Below, piece after piece: positions 1 to 9,887 of a stretch of DNA of 64,000 nt (its first letter is position 1; every line of letters begins with the position of its first letter). Source of the stretch: CAWBOY01 sp963790585. Lineage in GTDB: Bacteria; Planctomycetota; Planctomycetia; Gemmatales; Gemmataceae. The DNA is taken from NCBI GenBank assembly GCA_963790585.1, contig CAWBOY010000004.1, positions 1,116,001-1,180,000 of the forward strand. The letters run 5' to 3'. A program made the translations under genes and the position numbers. The notes under the pieces are model-generated. The model was not told where the DNA came from. It did not search any database and saw only the letters and a list, made by a program, of their open reading frames with translations.

Positions 1-282
1 CGTCAGCAACAGCGAACCGAGTCAGCTGACGAAGCTTTGCCGCGCGAGGGCCAGCGCCCAGGGTCTGCGTGCGATGATTTTGCCAGGCGGCCCTGCGATC
101 GACCGGGTTGTTATGAGCTTTTCCCGATCGCCGATGAACAATCGTGCAAGCGATTCTGTAGTTTGGCCTGCCGACTGGCGTTACGTCGCGTGTTGGATCG
201 TGAGGCGCGCTATCGGTCGCGGCGTCGGCGCTGGCGTTCGGAACGTGTGACCGAGCGTGTGCGGCCTCCAGATACGTCGTGA
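1..282 (+). CDS. Small Cys-rich, Arg-rich protein, 5' partial
   Basis: The frame is open from the first base, so the start is probably upstream of the window; the first in-window start is a TTG at 37. The protein has a putative zinc-binding core with the Cys of CDRPGC followed by FCSLAC, then a basic tail rich in Arg. Such a fold suggests a small zinc-ribbon nucleic-acid binder, but no function is known to me. It lies about 155 bases upstream of the ParB-like gene on the same strand and seems to travel with this IS21-type cassette. It could be an accessory of transposition or a cargo gene. Confidence 0.55.
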   Translation, partial: RQQQRTESADEALPREGQRPGSACDDFARRPCDRPGCYELFPIADEQSCKRFCSLACRLALRRVLDREARYRSRRRRWRSERVTERVRPPDTS

Positions 283-437
283 CCAAGTCTTTGCAGATAT
301 TTTTGAGCGAGCAGCCAGGATAAAGTGCCTCCACCCCAAACCGGAGAGAGGAGCGGGCGGTCGCGAGAGCGATTTTGCGTCCCCCGTTTCCTTTCTTCGA
401 ATGGAGGAAAGAGGGAGGTTTGGTGGAGGGTACGTAC

Positions 438-1352
438 ATGGCTTGGAACGACGGTATCTCACGACCGGTGATGCTTGCCGACCTGGGCCAGCACTATCGG
501 CGTTATCGCCTGACCGATTTGGAGGCGGAGGAAGCAATGGCGGGATCGCTGCGTCGTTGGGGGCAGTTGTCACCGGTGGTGGTGTGTATGCGTGAGCAAA
601 AATTGGAACTCCTCGACGGCTTCAAGCGTTATGCGGCGGCACGCCAGGTAGGTGGGTTAAGGAGTTTGAGCGTACGAGTATTGGAGGTGGATGAGCCGAC
701 GGCAAAGGCGGCGATTCTGGGGTTGAACCGTGGTCAGGGTCCGGTACGGGAGTTGGAGGAGGCCTGGGTTGTCCAGGGGTTGGTACGTGACGATGGGATG
801 ACGCAGGTGGAAGCGGCCCACTTGTTGGGCCGACACAAGAGTTGGGTGTGTCGCCGCCTGGCGTTGTTGGAGCGGTTGAGTGTGGCGGTGAAAGAGGATT
901 TGCGTTTGGGATTAGTGGGTCCGTCGTTGGCCCGTCAATTGACGCGGTTGCCCGTGGGCAACCAGGAAGCATTGTTGGAGTTGACGCGCCGGGAGACGTT
1001 GACGGCTCAGGAAGTGAGCGGCGTGATCGAGTTGTTGCAAGGTGCCAGTGACGAGCAGGCGGCGTTCGTGCTGGCGAAGCCTCGTGAGGCGTTGGCTCAG
1101 GTAAACGGTATGCCGACGGCATTGCGGGATCCACGTCTGAGTGGAGCCGGGAACTGGCTGGCGAAGCATTTGAGACAGGCTTTGGAAACACTGACTCGTC
1201 TGGAGAATTGGCTTCGGACGCCGAACGTGCTTGAGTTGCGAACGCAGGATCGTGAGATCCTCCAGCCGATATTGGCGCGTGTCGGCGATCAGTCCCATGT
1301 GGTGGCGGAGTTGGTGTTGGGACCGGACCTCAAGCGTATGAGGCTGCCATGA
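438..1352 (+). CDS. ParB/RepB-like nuclease-HTH protein in IS21 element
   Basis: A protein of about 304 aa with a ParB N-terminal-like domain (residues ~15-100; LLDGFKRYAAARQVG resembles the DGxxRxxA box) followed by a ParB-type helix-turn-helix (residues ~110-150, ending in RHKSWVCRRLALLERL). ParB relatives bind DNA at specific sites and can use CTP. I chose ATG 438 because GGAGGG lies seven bases upstream; a longer reading from 375 lacks a ribosome site. The stop overlaps the istA start as ATGA, so the two are translationally coupled. This implies a role in target recognition or regulation of transposition rather than chromosome partition. That role is inference. Confidence 0.75.
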   Translation: MAWNDGISRPVMLADLGQHYRRYRLTDLEAEEAMAGSLRRWGQLSPVVVCMREQKLELLDGFKRYAAARQVGGLRSLSVRVLEVDEPTAKAAILGLNRGQGPVRELEEAWVVQGLVRDDGMTQVEAAHLLGRHKSWVCRRLALLERLSVAVKEDLRLGLVGPSLARQLTRLPVGNQEALLELTRRETLTAQEVSGVIELLQGASDEQAAFVLAKPREALAQVNGMPTALRDPRLSGAGNWLAKHLRQALETLTRLENWLRTPNVLELRTQDREILQPILARVGDQSHVVAELVLGPDLKRMRLP

Positions 1353-2910
1353 ATGAGGCGTTGCGTCTGGAGATCGTGCAACGGCGTCAGAGTGGGATGT
1401 CGTTGCGTGCCATCGCGGAAGAATTGGGCCTGTCGCGTGGCGCCGTGACACGCGCGTTGGCACAGGTGCAAGCTCAGCGGGACGGACGGGTCGCCCGGCC
1501 CCGTCCACGCCACAGCATCATTGATCCCTTCGAGCCGCTCTTGAAGGAGTTGCTTGCCAAGTACCCGAATCTCACCACCATGCGCGCCTTGGAAGAGTTG
1601 CAAGCACGCGGTTTCACTGGCCAGTACACCGTCGTACGTCAGCGCCTGGGATTGTTGCGGCCACGCGCCGCGCGGCCACCCGTGCCGCGCTTCGAGACCG
1701 GGCCAGGGATCCAAGCCCAAATGGACTACGGCGTCTATGACATCGACTTTACACGTGAAGGCCGCCGGCGTGTGTACCTCTTCAGCTATTTGCTCGGCTA
1801 CTCCCGCCGGCAGTATCTACGCTTCGTGGAATCGATGGATCTAACAACGACCTTGCGAGAACACGTACATGCCTTCCACCATCTTGGCGGCGTCGCGCGG
1901 GTCTGCCTGTATGACAACTTCAAAGCCGTGGTGCTGCGTCATGACGCCGATGGCGTTATCTACAACCCCAAGTTCCTGGCCTTCGCCACGCATTACGGCT
2001 TCCGGCCACAAGCCTGCCGCGTGCGCCGACCGCAAACCAAGGGTAAAGTCGAGCGAAAGATGTTCCACGTCGAAAGCAGTTTGCTCAATGGTCGCACCTT
2101 CGACACCCTCGAGCATCTCAACGAGGTGACCACCTGGTGGCTGCACAACGTCGCCGACATCCGTGTCCTACGCGACTTCAAGGAGACGCCACTCCAGCGT
2201 CACCAACACGAACAACCACACTTGCTGACGCTGCCGACCTGTGACTTCGACACCGCCCAGGTCATCTATCGCCACGTGAGCGTCGAGGGCTACGTCACCC
2301 ATCGGCTCAACCTGTACTCCGTGCCGTGGACGTACATCGGCCAGGTGCTACCTGTACGCGTCACCGAGAGTGAAGTCGTCATCTACTCGATCGGTCTGGA
2401 GGAGATCGCACGCCACCTTCTCGTGGCCAGCTCCCACACGGGCGTTCGCCAGTCGAACAAGACCCATCATCCCGCCGACGACCCCGGCCAGCGTGAACTG
2501 CTGTTACGGCAACGCTTCACGGAACTGGGGCCGGTGGCCGTACAGTTCCTCGACGGCTTGCTCGCCAAGCAAGTCCAGGGCAAACTACAGGCCCAGCAAC
2601 TGTTGGCAGTGGTAGCCCACTACCAACGCAAAGATGTACAGGCCGCCTTCGAGCGTGCCGTCCGCTTCGGCCCTACTCCTTGGCGGCAATCCGACGCATC
2701 CTTGCCGCGACCGCCAAGCCCAAGCCGCTCCTGGAGGAACTGGCCGATCTGCATCGTGACACGCTGGACCCGTTGTTGCGTGCCGACGCGGTCGGTCCAC
2801 GGCCAACCAGCGACTATCAGCATTTGCTCTTGCCTGAGGAAGCCGCCAATGACGCCTCGTCCCAAGAAAAACCGTTCAGCGAAACCAACACCGACGCCAC
2901 CTCTGCGTGA
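1349..2910 (+). pseudogene. istA: IstA-type IS21 transposase, split by a frameshift
   Basis: Encodes a DDE integrase with an N-terminal helix-turn-helix (LRAIAEELGLSRGAVTRAL, residues ~18-36) and an rve-type core; the first catalytic Asp lies in QMDYG and the second in LYDNFK. Near base 2670 the frame breaks: upstream codons read to RFG, and the natural C-terminus (AAIRRILAATAKPKPLLEEL and on) continues in the +1 frame to the stop at 2910. Adding one G (GGC GCC TAC) restores a protein of about 520 aa, the usual IstA size. As read, translation instead runs in the wrong frame into istB and makes an artificial IstA-IstB fusion ending at 3661. A sequencing error is as likely as a real lesion. Confidence 0.8.
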
Positions 2911-3661
2911 GCAGATCCTCGCCGACTTCGCCACGCTGCGCGTCCCCATGACTGCCGAACAGCTCGATGCCGTCGTACTCGACGCCGAGCAAAGCGGCCG
3001 CTCGCATCTGGAGTTCCTGTACCGTTTGCTCACCGACCAGGCGGGCTTGCGTCGCCAACGTAGCATCGAACGACGCATCAAGGATGCCCACTTCCGCGAA
3101 CTGAAACCACTGAGCGACTTCGATTGGAGCTTCAACCCGTCGCTCCCACGGACGCAACTTGAAACCTTGGTTGGCTGTGACTTCGTCCGCCGCTGTCAGA
3201 ACCTGGTGTTCGTCGGCCAATCCGGCTTGGGAAAAAGTCGGCTGATTCAGAACATCGGTCAGGCCGCTTGCGTGCAGGGCTATCGCGTCTTTTACACGAC
3301 CAGCGGTGCTCTCCTGGAAGATCTGACTGCGGCCTTGGCCGACCAAACGATCCACGACCGTGTACGCTTCTATGCCCGCTTCGAGTTGTTAATCATCGAC
3401 GAATTTGGTCTGGACCGCATTGAACGCAGCCTGTGTCCGCAGGCCGCCAGCTTGTGGTACAAGATCATCGACGCGCGGAGCCAACGGGTCAGCACGGCGC
3501 TGGTGACCAACATCGACTTCGAGTCCTGGGCCGAATACCTGGGCGATGCTCCCCTGGCGATGGCGTTGTTGGATCGCGTCGTGGACGGCGCAACCATCGT
3601 GAAATTGAAGGGCAAATCCTATCGTGTTCATCGCGGCCCCGAAGAGCCGTCCGCCAAGTAA
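2849..3661 (+). CDS. istB: IstB-type IS21 helper ATPase
   Basis: The AAA+ helper of IS21 transposition, which forms a nucleoprotein clamp on target DNA and recruits IstA. About 270 aa. Walker A is GQSGLGKS, Walker B is LLIIDEFGLD, and the C-terminus ends in the basic region typical of the family. ATG 2849 has TGAGGAAG upstream and gives the usual IstB N-terminus (MTPRPKKNRSAK). It overlaps the natural 3' end of istA by about 60 bases. Because of the istA frameshift it is also in frame with the 5' part of istA, but an independent start is much more likely. Confidence 0.85.
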   Translation: MTPRPKKNRSAKPTPTPPLREQILADFATLRVPMTAEQLDAVVLDAEQSGRSHLEFLYRLLTDQAGLRRQRSIERRIKDAHFRELKPLSDFDWSFNPSLPRTQLETLVGCDFVRRCQNLVFVGQSGLGKSRLIQNIGQAACVQGYRVFYTTSGALLEDLTAALADQTIHDRVRFYARFELLIIDEFGLDRIERSLCPQAASLWYKIIDARSQRVSTALVTNIDFESWAEYLGDAPLAMALLDRVVDGATIVKLKGKSYRVHRGPEEPSAK

Positions 3662-3767
3662 CCGCGCCAAGGATAGGACCTCGCCACGCTCACCCCGCTT
3701 CGCCGGGCAACTCCTGTTGGCCTCATCTCAAGCCGCGAAAATGGCCTCACTTCAAAACGCGATCAAC

Positions 3768-4186
3768 ACCAGGACTGCCTGCACACTCGGAGCGTAGGCG
3801 GCCACCAGATGTTGGCCGGGCAGTTCCCCGTCGCGGCTGCCACGCAAGGCCTTGCCATCCAGAGAAATTTGTTCAACCGCCTCCGGGTCGATGCGAGCTG
3901 TGATCCAACGGGAGAGAAGGGCTTCCAAGGCGTCGGCATCGGAGCGTCGCAGGGTACGCGATAATGTGGAAACACTGGGGGTTTTGCCGCGTCGAAAGCC
4001 GAGAGCGTGAGCCAGGGCAATGCCGTGCTGCCGACCGAAGCGGGCAATGCCGATAAGACTGGTACGGCCCATCAGCATGGCCAAGGTGACCAAACCGAGA
4101 AAAGCGGACAACGGATGCCTGCGGCCCTGGAAACCGCGTGGATCGGGCAATGTAGCTAATTCCTCGAACAACGTGGGAGCAACCAT
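3768..4186 (-). pseudogene. ISAs1-family transposase, N-terminal remnant
   Basis: About 140 aa matching the N-terminal part of ISAs1-type DDE transposases: the opening LFEELATLPDPRG, the RTLRR region, and ISLDGKALRGSRD, which carries the first catalytic Asp. The match stops at AYAPSVQAVLV, where the IS21 element begins, and the remaining ~220 residues with the other catalytic residues are missing from this side. The likely cause is insertion of the IS21 element into an older ISAs1 copy. ATG 4186 is the usual start. Confidence 0.8.
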
Positions 4187-4762
4187 CGCTTGCCTCCTTG
4201 CAAAAAAGCAACGCCCCCCATTTACTCAATGCCCCTCAAAGCACCAACACCATTTTGGGAAAGGCCCTGATGACTTGAGGCACATTTTTTGCAATCCGGT
4301 TTACAGGTTGCGCGACCGTGCAACCTTCCTGATTCTTCCGGGAAACACTCGCATTCGAGCTTGAAAACATGGACATGCTCGCCCTTTCATGGAGTTATTT
4401 TGCAAACTCCTCAAGAAGCAGACATGTGTCCACCAGCTTGCTTTATCACAGCGTCGGCATCATCGGCCGCCACTATGCCAGCCAGCATTTCGAAATGGGT
4501 CAAGTGACCTTTGCATCGGACAGCTGCGCGGACGCCTTTTACTGCTGCTAGTGCGGCTGTCATGGCGTGTAGATCCGGGAGCATCAGGAATGCACTGTCC
4601 GCATGGTCTCTTCTGGTACAGAAAGTTATATCCGATCAAATTACCTCGGCATCAAAATTGCTGACTCTTTTCAGGGAGACTGTCTGCTCTGTAGCTGTTT
4701 TGCCATAGGCCCACAGAGACAGTGTCGTGGAAAAAACGCCACCCAAAGTTGGGGCGAACGCC
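4187..4762. other. Gene-poor stretch between ISAs1 remnant and response regulator
   Basis: Short open frames here have no recognisable protein features. No promoter or terminator stands out. It probably holds the outer end of the ISAs1 remnant and the upstream region of the response regulator gene. Confidence 0.4.
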
Positions 4763-5248
4763 ATGAATATCCCCGAACATGGCGCAGCACCCCCTGCGGA
4801 CAATCAGGATTGGCCACCCTTTCGTGTCTTGTGCGTGGATGACAATCGAGATTGCGCGGACTCGACCGCGCTGTTACTGCGTGTCATGGGACTCGAGGCG
4901 AGAGCTTGTTATGATGCCTTCACCGCTCTCAACGTCACTGATTCCTTCCGTCCGGCCATGTGTTTGCTTGACCTGAACATGCCGGGAATGGATGGAGACG
5001 AACTCGCCGTAAAGCTGCGAACACGTCCTGGTTGGCGTCCGTTACTCCTAATTGCACTAACGGCTATGAGCAACGAGGAAAGCATCGCCCGAATTGTTGC
5101 GGCGAAGTTCGATATGTACCTGACGAAGCCGGTTGATCCGAGCAACTTCCTAGAAGTGGTCGATCGCTTATTCCAAGCCGCAGCATCGCCAAATTCCGCA
5201 TCAAAGTCACATCTGTGGAAGGACTCTGAGGGTCGCCAAGTAAACTGA
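4763..5248 (+). CDS. Single-domain response regulator
   Basis: A CheY-like receiver with little else, about 161 aa. The acidic pocket is VLCVDDN, the phospho-acceptor Asp lies in CLLDLNMPGMDG, the conserved Thr in LIALTAM and the Lys in LTKPVD, so it should be phosphorylatable. There is no output domain; the C-terminal 30 residues are polar. ATG 4763 starts a sensible N-terminus; an upstream GTG at 4727 in frame is possible. It converges with the hybrid kinase gene, 12 bases apart, and closely resembles that kinase's own receiver (both have CVDDNRD or VVDDNRD with ADS), so phosphotransfer between the two is a reasonable guess. Confidence 0.85.
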   Translation: MNIPEHGAAPPADNQDWPPFRVLCVDDNRDCADSTALLLRVMGLEARACYDAFTALNVTDSFRPAMCLLDLNMPGMDGDELAVKLRTRPGWRPLLLIALTAMSNEESIARIVAAKFDMYLTKPVDPSNFLEVVDRLFQAAASPNSASKSHLWKDSEGRQVN

Positions 5249-5260
5249 GCGAATTACCCA

Positions 5261-8200
5261 TCAATCCATTTTATCGAATGGGGCCTTATTAGGGTTTAAT
5301 TCGCTCAACATCTTCTCAAGCTCAGCCACATCCACGGGCTTAACGAGATGGTCGTCACATCCAGCGTCTCGGGAACGCTCTTTGTCCGCTTCCTGGCCCC
5401 ATCCGGTCAAGGCGATAATGGTTATCGATTTTCCCCACACCCGGTCTCGAAGACGACGTGTTGCCTCCAGACCGTTCAATCGTGGCATCCCAACGTCCAT
5501 TAAAATCACTGCGGGCCGAAATTGCTCAGCAAGCTCGATCGCTTCCAGCCCGTCATACGCGGTCCGAACTTCATTCCCCAGCAGCCTGAGCATCATGGCC
5601 AAACTATCGGCGCTGTCCCGATTGTCGTCGACCACCAATATACGTTGGTCCGAGTTGGCCTCGGACTCAACCATGTTCGGTTCAACCATTGTTTGGGGCT
5701 GCTCTGGCAACAACGGCAAGCAAACGGTAAATGTACTGCCGCATCCCAGGCCATCGCTAGCCGCCGACACGGTGCCGCCGTGCATCTCGACTAGACCCTT
5801 TACCAACGCCAGACCGATACCTAGTCCGCCTGTCGATCGCTCAATCGACCGATTTACCTGGGAAAACATAGCGAAAATCTTGTCCAAATCGTCGGCCGGG
5901 ATGCCTATTCCAGTGTCCCTAACCGTCACGATTACGTTATGAAACCGTTGTTCCGCCGTAAGCCAGATACGGCCGCCCCGCTCCGTGTACTTCGCGCTAT
6001 TCGTCAGCAAATTGCTAAATACTTGAGCCAGCCTAGTCAAGTCGGCATCCAGGTAAAGCGGCGCGTCCGGCAACGATAGAATCATCTCATGGTTCTCGGA
6101 ATCGATCACCGGACGTACCGTTTCTATTGCAATGCCCACCACGTCAGCTAACGAAACCCGCGAGCGGCGCAGCTCCATCTTGTTGCGGCTTATCCGAGAG
6201 ACGTCCAGTAGGTCGTCAATCAACCGCACCATGTGGGCGAGTTGCCTGTCCATCATCGCGCGGGCTCGATCCGCTGCCGAGGCATCGCCACGAGCGAGCC
6301 TGATCACTTGCAGACCGTTACGAATGGGCACCAACGGGTTACGTAGTTCGTGCGCCAGAAGCGCGATGAAATCGTCCTTCTTGCGATCGGCCTCGCGCAA
6401 TTCATCCTCCATTGCCTTACGGTCGGTTACGTCTCGCGTGGTCCCCGCCACCGCCTCTACCTCCCCATCCGCTCCGATCACGGGCACAAAAATGTAGTCG
6501 TAGATCCGGCGGCCATGCGTCCCGTTGAACGGCACCTCGCCGCGAATCGGTGCCTTGGTCGTCCGAACCTGATCGATTTCCCGACAGTGCATCTCAGCGT
6601 GCCACGCCTCATAGCCTAACTCCAAAAACGTCTTGCCGATCGCGCCTTCGGCTTCCCGCCCCCACATCTGGACGAGGGCGTCGTTGGCGTACACTACGCG
6701 GTGGTCAAGACTGAACACGTATACGAAGTCGGGTGTGCCAGAGAGGACTGCCTCATAAAGCCGACGTCGCCGCTCGGACTCAGCGGTTACACGAGAGAGA
6801 TCTTCCTGAGCATACTTTTGAGTCGTTACATCACGCGCCGTGCCGAACCATTCGACGATGGCCCCGGCTGCGTCCAAAATCGGCACGGCCCGCGAAAATG
6901 TCCACCCCAGCGTGCCGTCGGAGCGTTTTACCTGATGCTCTAACTCGAACGTCTGCTTGGTAGAGATTGCCCGGTCGATCGCCTCTAATACGCGGGGATG
7001 CTCGAAACTTGGCAGATTCAGTTGCAGCCAGCCGCATAGAGGCTCAGCGTTGCTGGGAACCAGGCCGCGCCCATCGAGCGGTTGCATCTCGGACCAGTCG
7101 GCGCTCATACGGTACACCACGTCCGAAGTGGAGTTCACCAGGATTCGGTAACGCTCCTCGCTCTCACGAAGAGATTCCTCGGCCTGCTTTCGCTTGGTGA
7201 TTTCCTGCACAACCCCGAGCATCCGCGTTAGATTGCCAGCCGCGTCGTACACGCCACGGCCACGGACCGCAACCCATACGAGTTCGCCTACTGGATATTC
7301 GATGTCGTATTCCGCCTTTTCCCTCACCGCCTTTGCAGCCGCCTCCCGAGCCCGTTCCCGATGATCCGGGTGAAGCAGTCCCCGCATCCACTCGCGGGTG
7401 TAGGTACGGCCTTGGGCCAGCCCATAAATCTCCGCGGCTCTGGCCGAGAGTGTAATCAGATCGGTAGCCGGATTCCACTCCCATGTTCCTAGGTCGGCCG
7501 CTGACAGGGCTAGCCCGAGTGTGTCGGTGAGCCGCTCTCGCTCAGCCTCTGTCCGCTTACGATCAGTGATGTCGCGGAACACCAGCACGGCCCCGCTTAG
7601 TGCCCCGGCTTCGTCGCGGATGGGGGCAGCGCTATCGTCGATCGGACGCTCGCTGCCGTCTCTAGAGATCAGTACGGTGTGGTTAGCAAGCCCAACAATG
7701 ACGCCGCTCGCCAGGGCACGCAGGGCCGGGTTTGCGACCTCTGCTCGAGTCGTCTCGTTGACGATGCGGAAGACCTCGGACAGAGGCCGGTCGAACGCTT
7801 CCGCCGTGGTCCACCCGGTGAGCGCCTCGGCCACAGGGTTCAAGAAAGTCACTCGGCCGGTCGCGTCGGTCGCTATTACCGCGTCGCCAATACTAGCCAG
7901 AGTTATCCGGTAGCGCTCCCGTTCGACACGCCGGGCCTCGGCCACCCGCTCGCGCTCGGCCAATAGTTCGCGGACCTCGTACTGGCGGCGGCGCCCCCGC
8001 AATGCCGCACGCACCACACTTAACAGCGAACGGATTCTCACCGGACGCTCGACAAGCACGACGTTCATCGACTCTCGGACGGAGTGTGGCCTTTCCACCT
8101 CACGGGCCAGCACCACCAGTGGAAAGTCCGACCACGGCGGGTGTTCGCGCAAAGTTTTCAGCAGGCAGCCTTCCCGGTCAGCCTCAATGGCCTCTTCGGT

Positions 8201-8377
8201 CAACAGAGCCACACCCGCGCCACATCCGACCTCCCGGCACAGTTCGCCCAGATTTACGCAGACGACATACTGCAATCCGGCGGAAGAGAGGGCATTACCC
8301 ATCCTTTCCCCGTCCTTGATCGTCGGCATTAGCACGAGAACGCGCTCGTCCACCTCGGAGAGCCCCGTCATTTCCAC
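5261..8377 (-). CDS. Multi-PAS hybrid sensor histidine kinase with C-terminal receiver
   Basis: A cytoplasmic sensor of 1038 aa with no membrane segments. In order: a degenerate receiver-like domain (~10-125), four PAS domains (~155-285, 290-400, 405-530, 545-665; several end in the DITDRK-type PAC motif), a HisKA dimerisation domain with the phospho-His in LLAHELRNPLVP (~680), an ATPase domain with NLLTNSAKY and DTGIGIP, and a complete C-terminal receiver (VVDDNRD, MDVGMP, LTGW, VKPVD). It senses an unknown ligand or redox signal through PAS. The gene begins five bases after the stop of the KaiC-like gene, so they are co-transcribed. Pairing of KaiC-like ATPases with such kinases is common in bacteria. 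Confidence 0.9.
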   Translation of the reverse strand: MEMTGLSEVDERVLVLMPTIKDGERMGNALSSAGLQYVVCVNLGELCREVGCGAGVALLTEEAIEADREGCLLKTLREHPPWSDFPLVVLAREVERPHSVRESMNVVLVERPVRIRSLLSVVRAALRGRRRQYEVRELLAERERVAEARRVERERYRITLASIGDAVIATDATGRVTFLNPVAEALTGWTTAEAFDRPLSEVFRIVNETTRAEVANPALRALASGVIVGLANHTVLISRDGSERPIDDSAAPIRDEAGALSGAVLVFRDITDRKRTEAERERLTDTLGLALSAADLGTWEWNPATDLITLSARAAEIYGLAQGRTYTREWMRGLLHPDHRERAREAAAKAVREKAEYDIEYPVGELVWVAVRGRGVYDAAGNLTRMLGVVQEITKRKQAEESLRESEERYRILVNSTSDVVYRMSADWSEMQPLDGRGLVPSNAEPLCGWLQLNLPSFEHPRVLEAIDRAISTKQTFELEHQVKRSDGTLGWTFSRAVPILDAAGAIVEWFGTARDVTTQKYAQEDLSRVTAESERRRRLYEAVLSGTPDFVYVFSLDHRVVYANDALVQMWGREAEGAIGKTFLELGYEAWHAEMHCREIDQVRTTKAPIRGEVPFNGTHGRRIYDYIFVPVIGADGEVEAVAGTTRDVTDRKAMEDELREADRKKDDFIALLAHELRNPLVPIRNGLQVIRLARGDASAADRARAMMDRQLAHMVRLIDDLLDVSRISRNKMELRRSRVSLADVVGIAIETVRPVIDSENHEMILSLPDAPLYLDADLTRLAQVFSNLLTNSAKYTERGGRIWLTAEQRFHNVIVTVRDTGIGIPADDLDKIFAMFSQVNRSIERSTGGLGIGLALVKGLVEMHGGTVSAASDGLGCGSTFTVCLPLLPEQPQTMVEPNMVESEANSDQRILVVDDNRDSADSLAMMLRLLGNEVRTAYDGLEAIELAEQFRPAVILMDVGMPRLNGLEATRRLRDRVWGKSITIIALTGWGQEADKERSRDAGCDDHLVKPVDVAELEKMLSELNPNKAPFDKMD

Positions 8378-8381
8378 CGGC

Positions 8382-9887
8382 TCAGCCCCCCGTCCTATAT
8401 GGCGGAATTTTTGCCTCGCCCTCGTATTGCGGCACCCCGGTCATCACCCCTCGGAACTCGCGCAACGGCTCTCCGACCGTCATGCCTTTCGACGAGATGC
8501 TCAGTTCACGCAGCGTCCGCTCGTGCTCGCCGGTCCGCTTTTTGAACACGCTAATCGCCTGCCGGATCTCGCCCCGCGCCTCGAAATAGCGAAACAGCAG
8601 CACCGTATCGGCCAAGTAGCTGACATCTATGTCCCCGCCCGCCCCCGTACCGAGTACCATGCCGTGTTGGGCTACCACCATGATGGTGAGAATGCCCTTT
8701 TGGTTGAGGTAAGCAAACATCTCATGCAAGTGCGTCGTCAGGAAACGCTCCTCCGGCATGGCATTGAGGTAGCCGTTCAGGCTGTCGATAATTATTAGTT
8801 TCGCGCCGCCCTCTACAGCACGGCGGACCTCGTGAGCGAACGCGCCGGGTGACATCTCGGCAGGGTCCACTTGTTGGGCGTGGAGCATGCCGTTTGCTAT
8901 GTACGACCGCAAGCCGCCTTCGTTTGTGCGGCAGAGCTTCTCGACCCTTTCGACCAGGGTGTCGAGAACTTCGTCGAACATGTACACCGCCACCTTCTTG
9001 CCGATCTTCATCGCGTCCACGGCGAACTGCATCGCTACGGTCGATTTTCCCACGCCTGCGGGGCCGAGGAGCAGGGTCGATGAACCGGTCGAAAGGCCAC
9101 CCGCGAGCATCGTATCCAGATTCGCCACACCGCTGGAGCAGGTCTCGCGCGTGAACGTCTCGTGGTGTTCGGCGGCGACGAGACGGGGGTGGACAACGAC
9201 GCCGCCCTGGACGATCTCATAGTCGTGGAACCCTTCCCGAAATTTTGACCCGCGTACCTTCGTGACGTACATCCGCCGCCTGGCCCTCCCGTACTGCGGC
9301 AGCGTCCGTTCCAGCACGACGTTGCCTCCGACGAGGCTCTCCGGCTGGATTTCCCCAAACGGCGAGGACCGATCATCGAGCAGCAGGACGGTGGCCCGTC
9401 GCTCCGCGAAGAACTCTTTGAGCGCCAGAAGCTGACGTCGATAGATGAGAGGACTTCCTGCGAGGAGCCGCATCTCAGAAAGGCCGTCGAAAACGACATG
9501 GAGGGGCTTTGCCTTTTCTACCGCCTGAAAAATCGCGCGGGTCGTCTCCCCCAGTTCTGTTTCCGAGGGGTGGAAAACCGAAGATTCTGGCTCCCCAGCT
9601 AGGTTTGCTGCGGAGCTGGTGAGGTCACAGATTTCGATTCCATCAAGCGTCCAGCCATGCGAGTTGCAGACGCTGTCCAGGTCCCGCCGCGACTCGGTTA
9701 TGGAGACGTAAAGGCACGCCTCCCCGACAGCGGCCCGTCCAAGCACGTATTGCATGGCCACGGTCGTCTTGCCGGAGCCGGGGTCGCCCTGAATAAGATA
9801 GAAGCCTTCGCGGAGGAACCCGCCCATGAGAACATAATCCAGCCCAGGCACGCCGGTCGGCACAAACTGCTCATCTTCAGGCGTCAT
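8382..9887 (-). CDS. KaiC-like double-domain RecA-type ATPase
   Basis: 501 aa with two tandem KaiC/RAD55-type ATPase domains. The first has Walker A GDPGSGKTT near residue 37; the second has GPAGVGKST near 276 and a Walker B in LIIIDSLNGYL. KaiC relatives form hexamers that cycle through ATP hydrolysis and, in cyanobacteria, autophosphorylation; outside cyanobacteria they are mostly signalling ATPases of unknown output. No kaiA or kaiB is nearby, so a clock is not implied. Its start overlaps the stop of the upstream HTH gene (ATGA), and the hybrid kinase follows five bases downstream, so the three genes form one operon. Confidence 0.88.
   Translation of the reverse strand: MTPEDEQFVPTGVPGLDYVLMGGFLREGFYLIQGDPGSGKTTVAMQYVLGRAAVGEACLYVSITESRRDLDSVCNSHGWTLDGIEICDLTSSAANLAGEPESSVFHPSETELGETTRAIFQAVEKAKPLHVVFDGLSEMRLLAGSPLIYRRQLLALKEFFAERRATVLLLDDRSSPFGEIQPESLVGGNVVLERTLPQYGRARRRMYVTKVRGSKFREGFHDYEIVQGGVVVHPRLVAAEHHETFTRETCSSGVANLDTMLAGGLSTGSSTLLLGPAGVGKSTVAMQFAVDAMKIGKKVAVYMFDEVLDTLVERVEKLCRTNEGGLRSYIANGMLHAQQVDPAEMSPGAFAHEVRRAVEGGAKLIIIDSLNGYLNAMPEERFLTTHLHEMFAYLNQKGILTIMVVAQHGMVLGTGAGGDIDVSYLADTVLLFRYFEARGEIRQAISVFKKRTGEHERTLRELSISSKGMTVGEPLREFRGVMTGVPQYEGEAKIPPYRTGG

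Larger units (their letters stand above)
1..3767 (+). mobile_element. IS21-family element with accessory ParB-like gene (left end outside window)
   Basis: Four genes on one strand: a small Cys-rich protein, a ParB-like protein, an IstA-type integrase and an IstB-type ATPase. ParB and istA overlap by ATGA, and istB starts inside the 3' end of istA. Downstream of istB, at about 3719-3767, related blocks containing GGCCTCA and a TCAA run repeat, as expected for the multiple terminal motifs of IS21 ends. The right boundary is placed where the ISAs1 remnant coding begins, since the element appears to have cut that transposase. The left end lies before base 1, so the full length and target duplication cannot be given. 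The exact right end is uncertain by about 15 bases. Confidence 0.7.

Noticed and set aside
1..31. CGTCAGC and GCTGACG inverted pair at the window start
   Set aside because: Only seven bases with a 17-base spacer, and its left context is missing; it lies in an open coding frame.
1349..3661. A single 770-aa IstA-IstB fusion protein
   Set aside because: The join is in a non-natural frame; the correct IstA C-terminus lies in another frame and IstB has its own start and ribosome site.
8382..9887. A circadian clock locus
   Set aside because: Only a KaiC-like ATPase is present; no kaiA or kaiB is seen, and such ATPases are widespread in non-clock roles.
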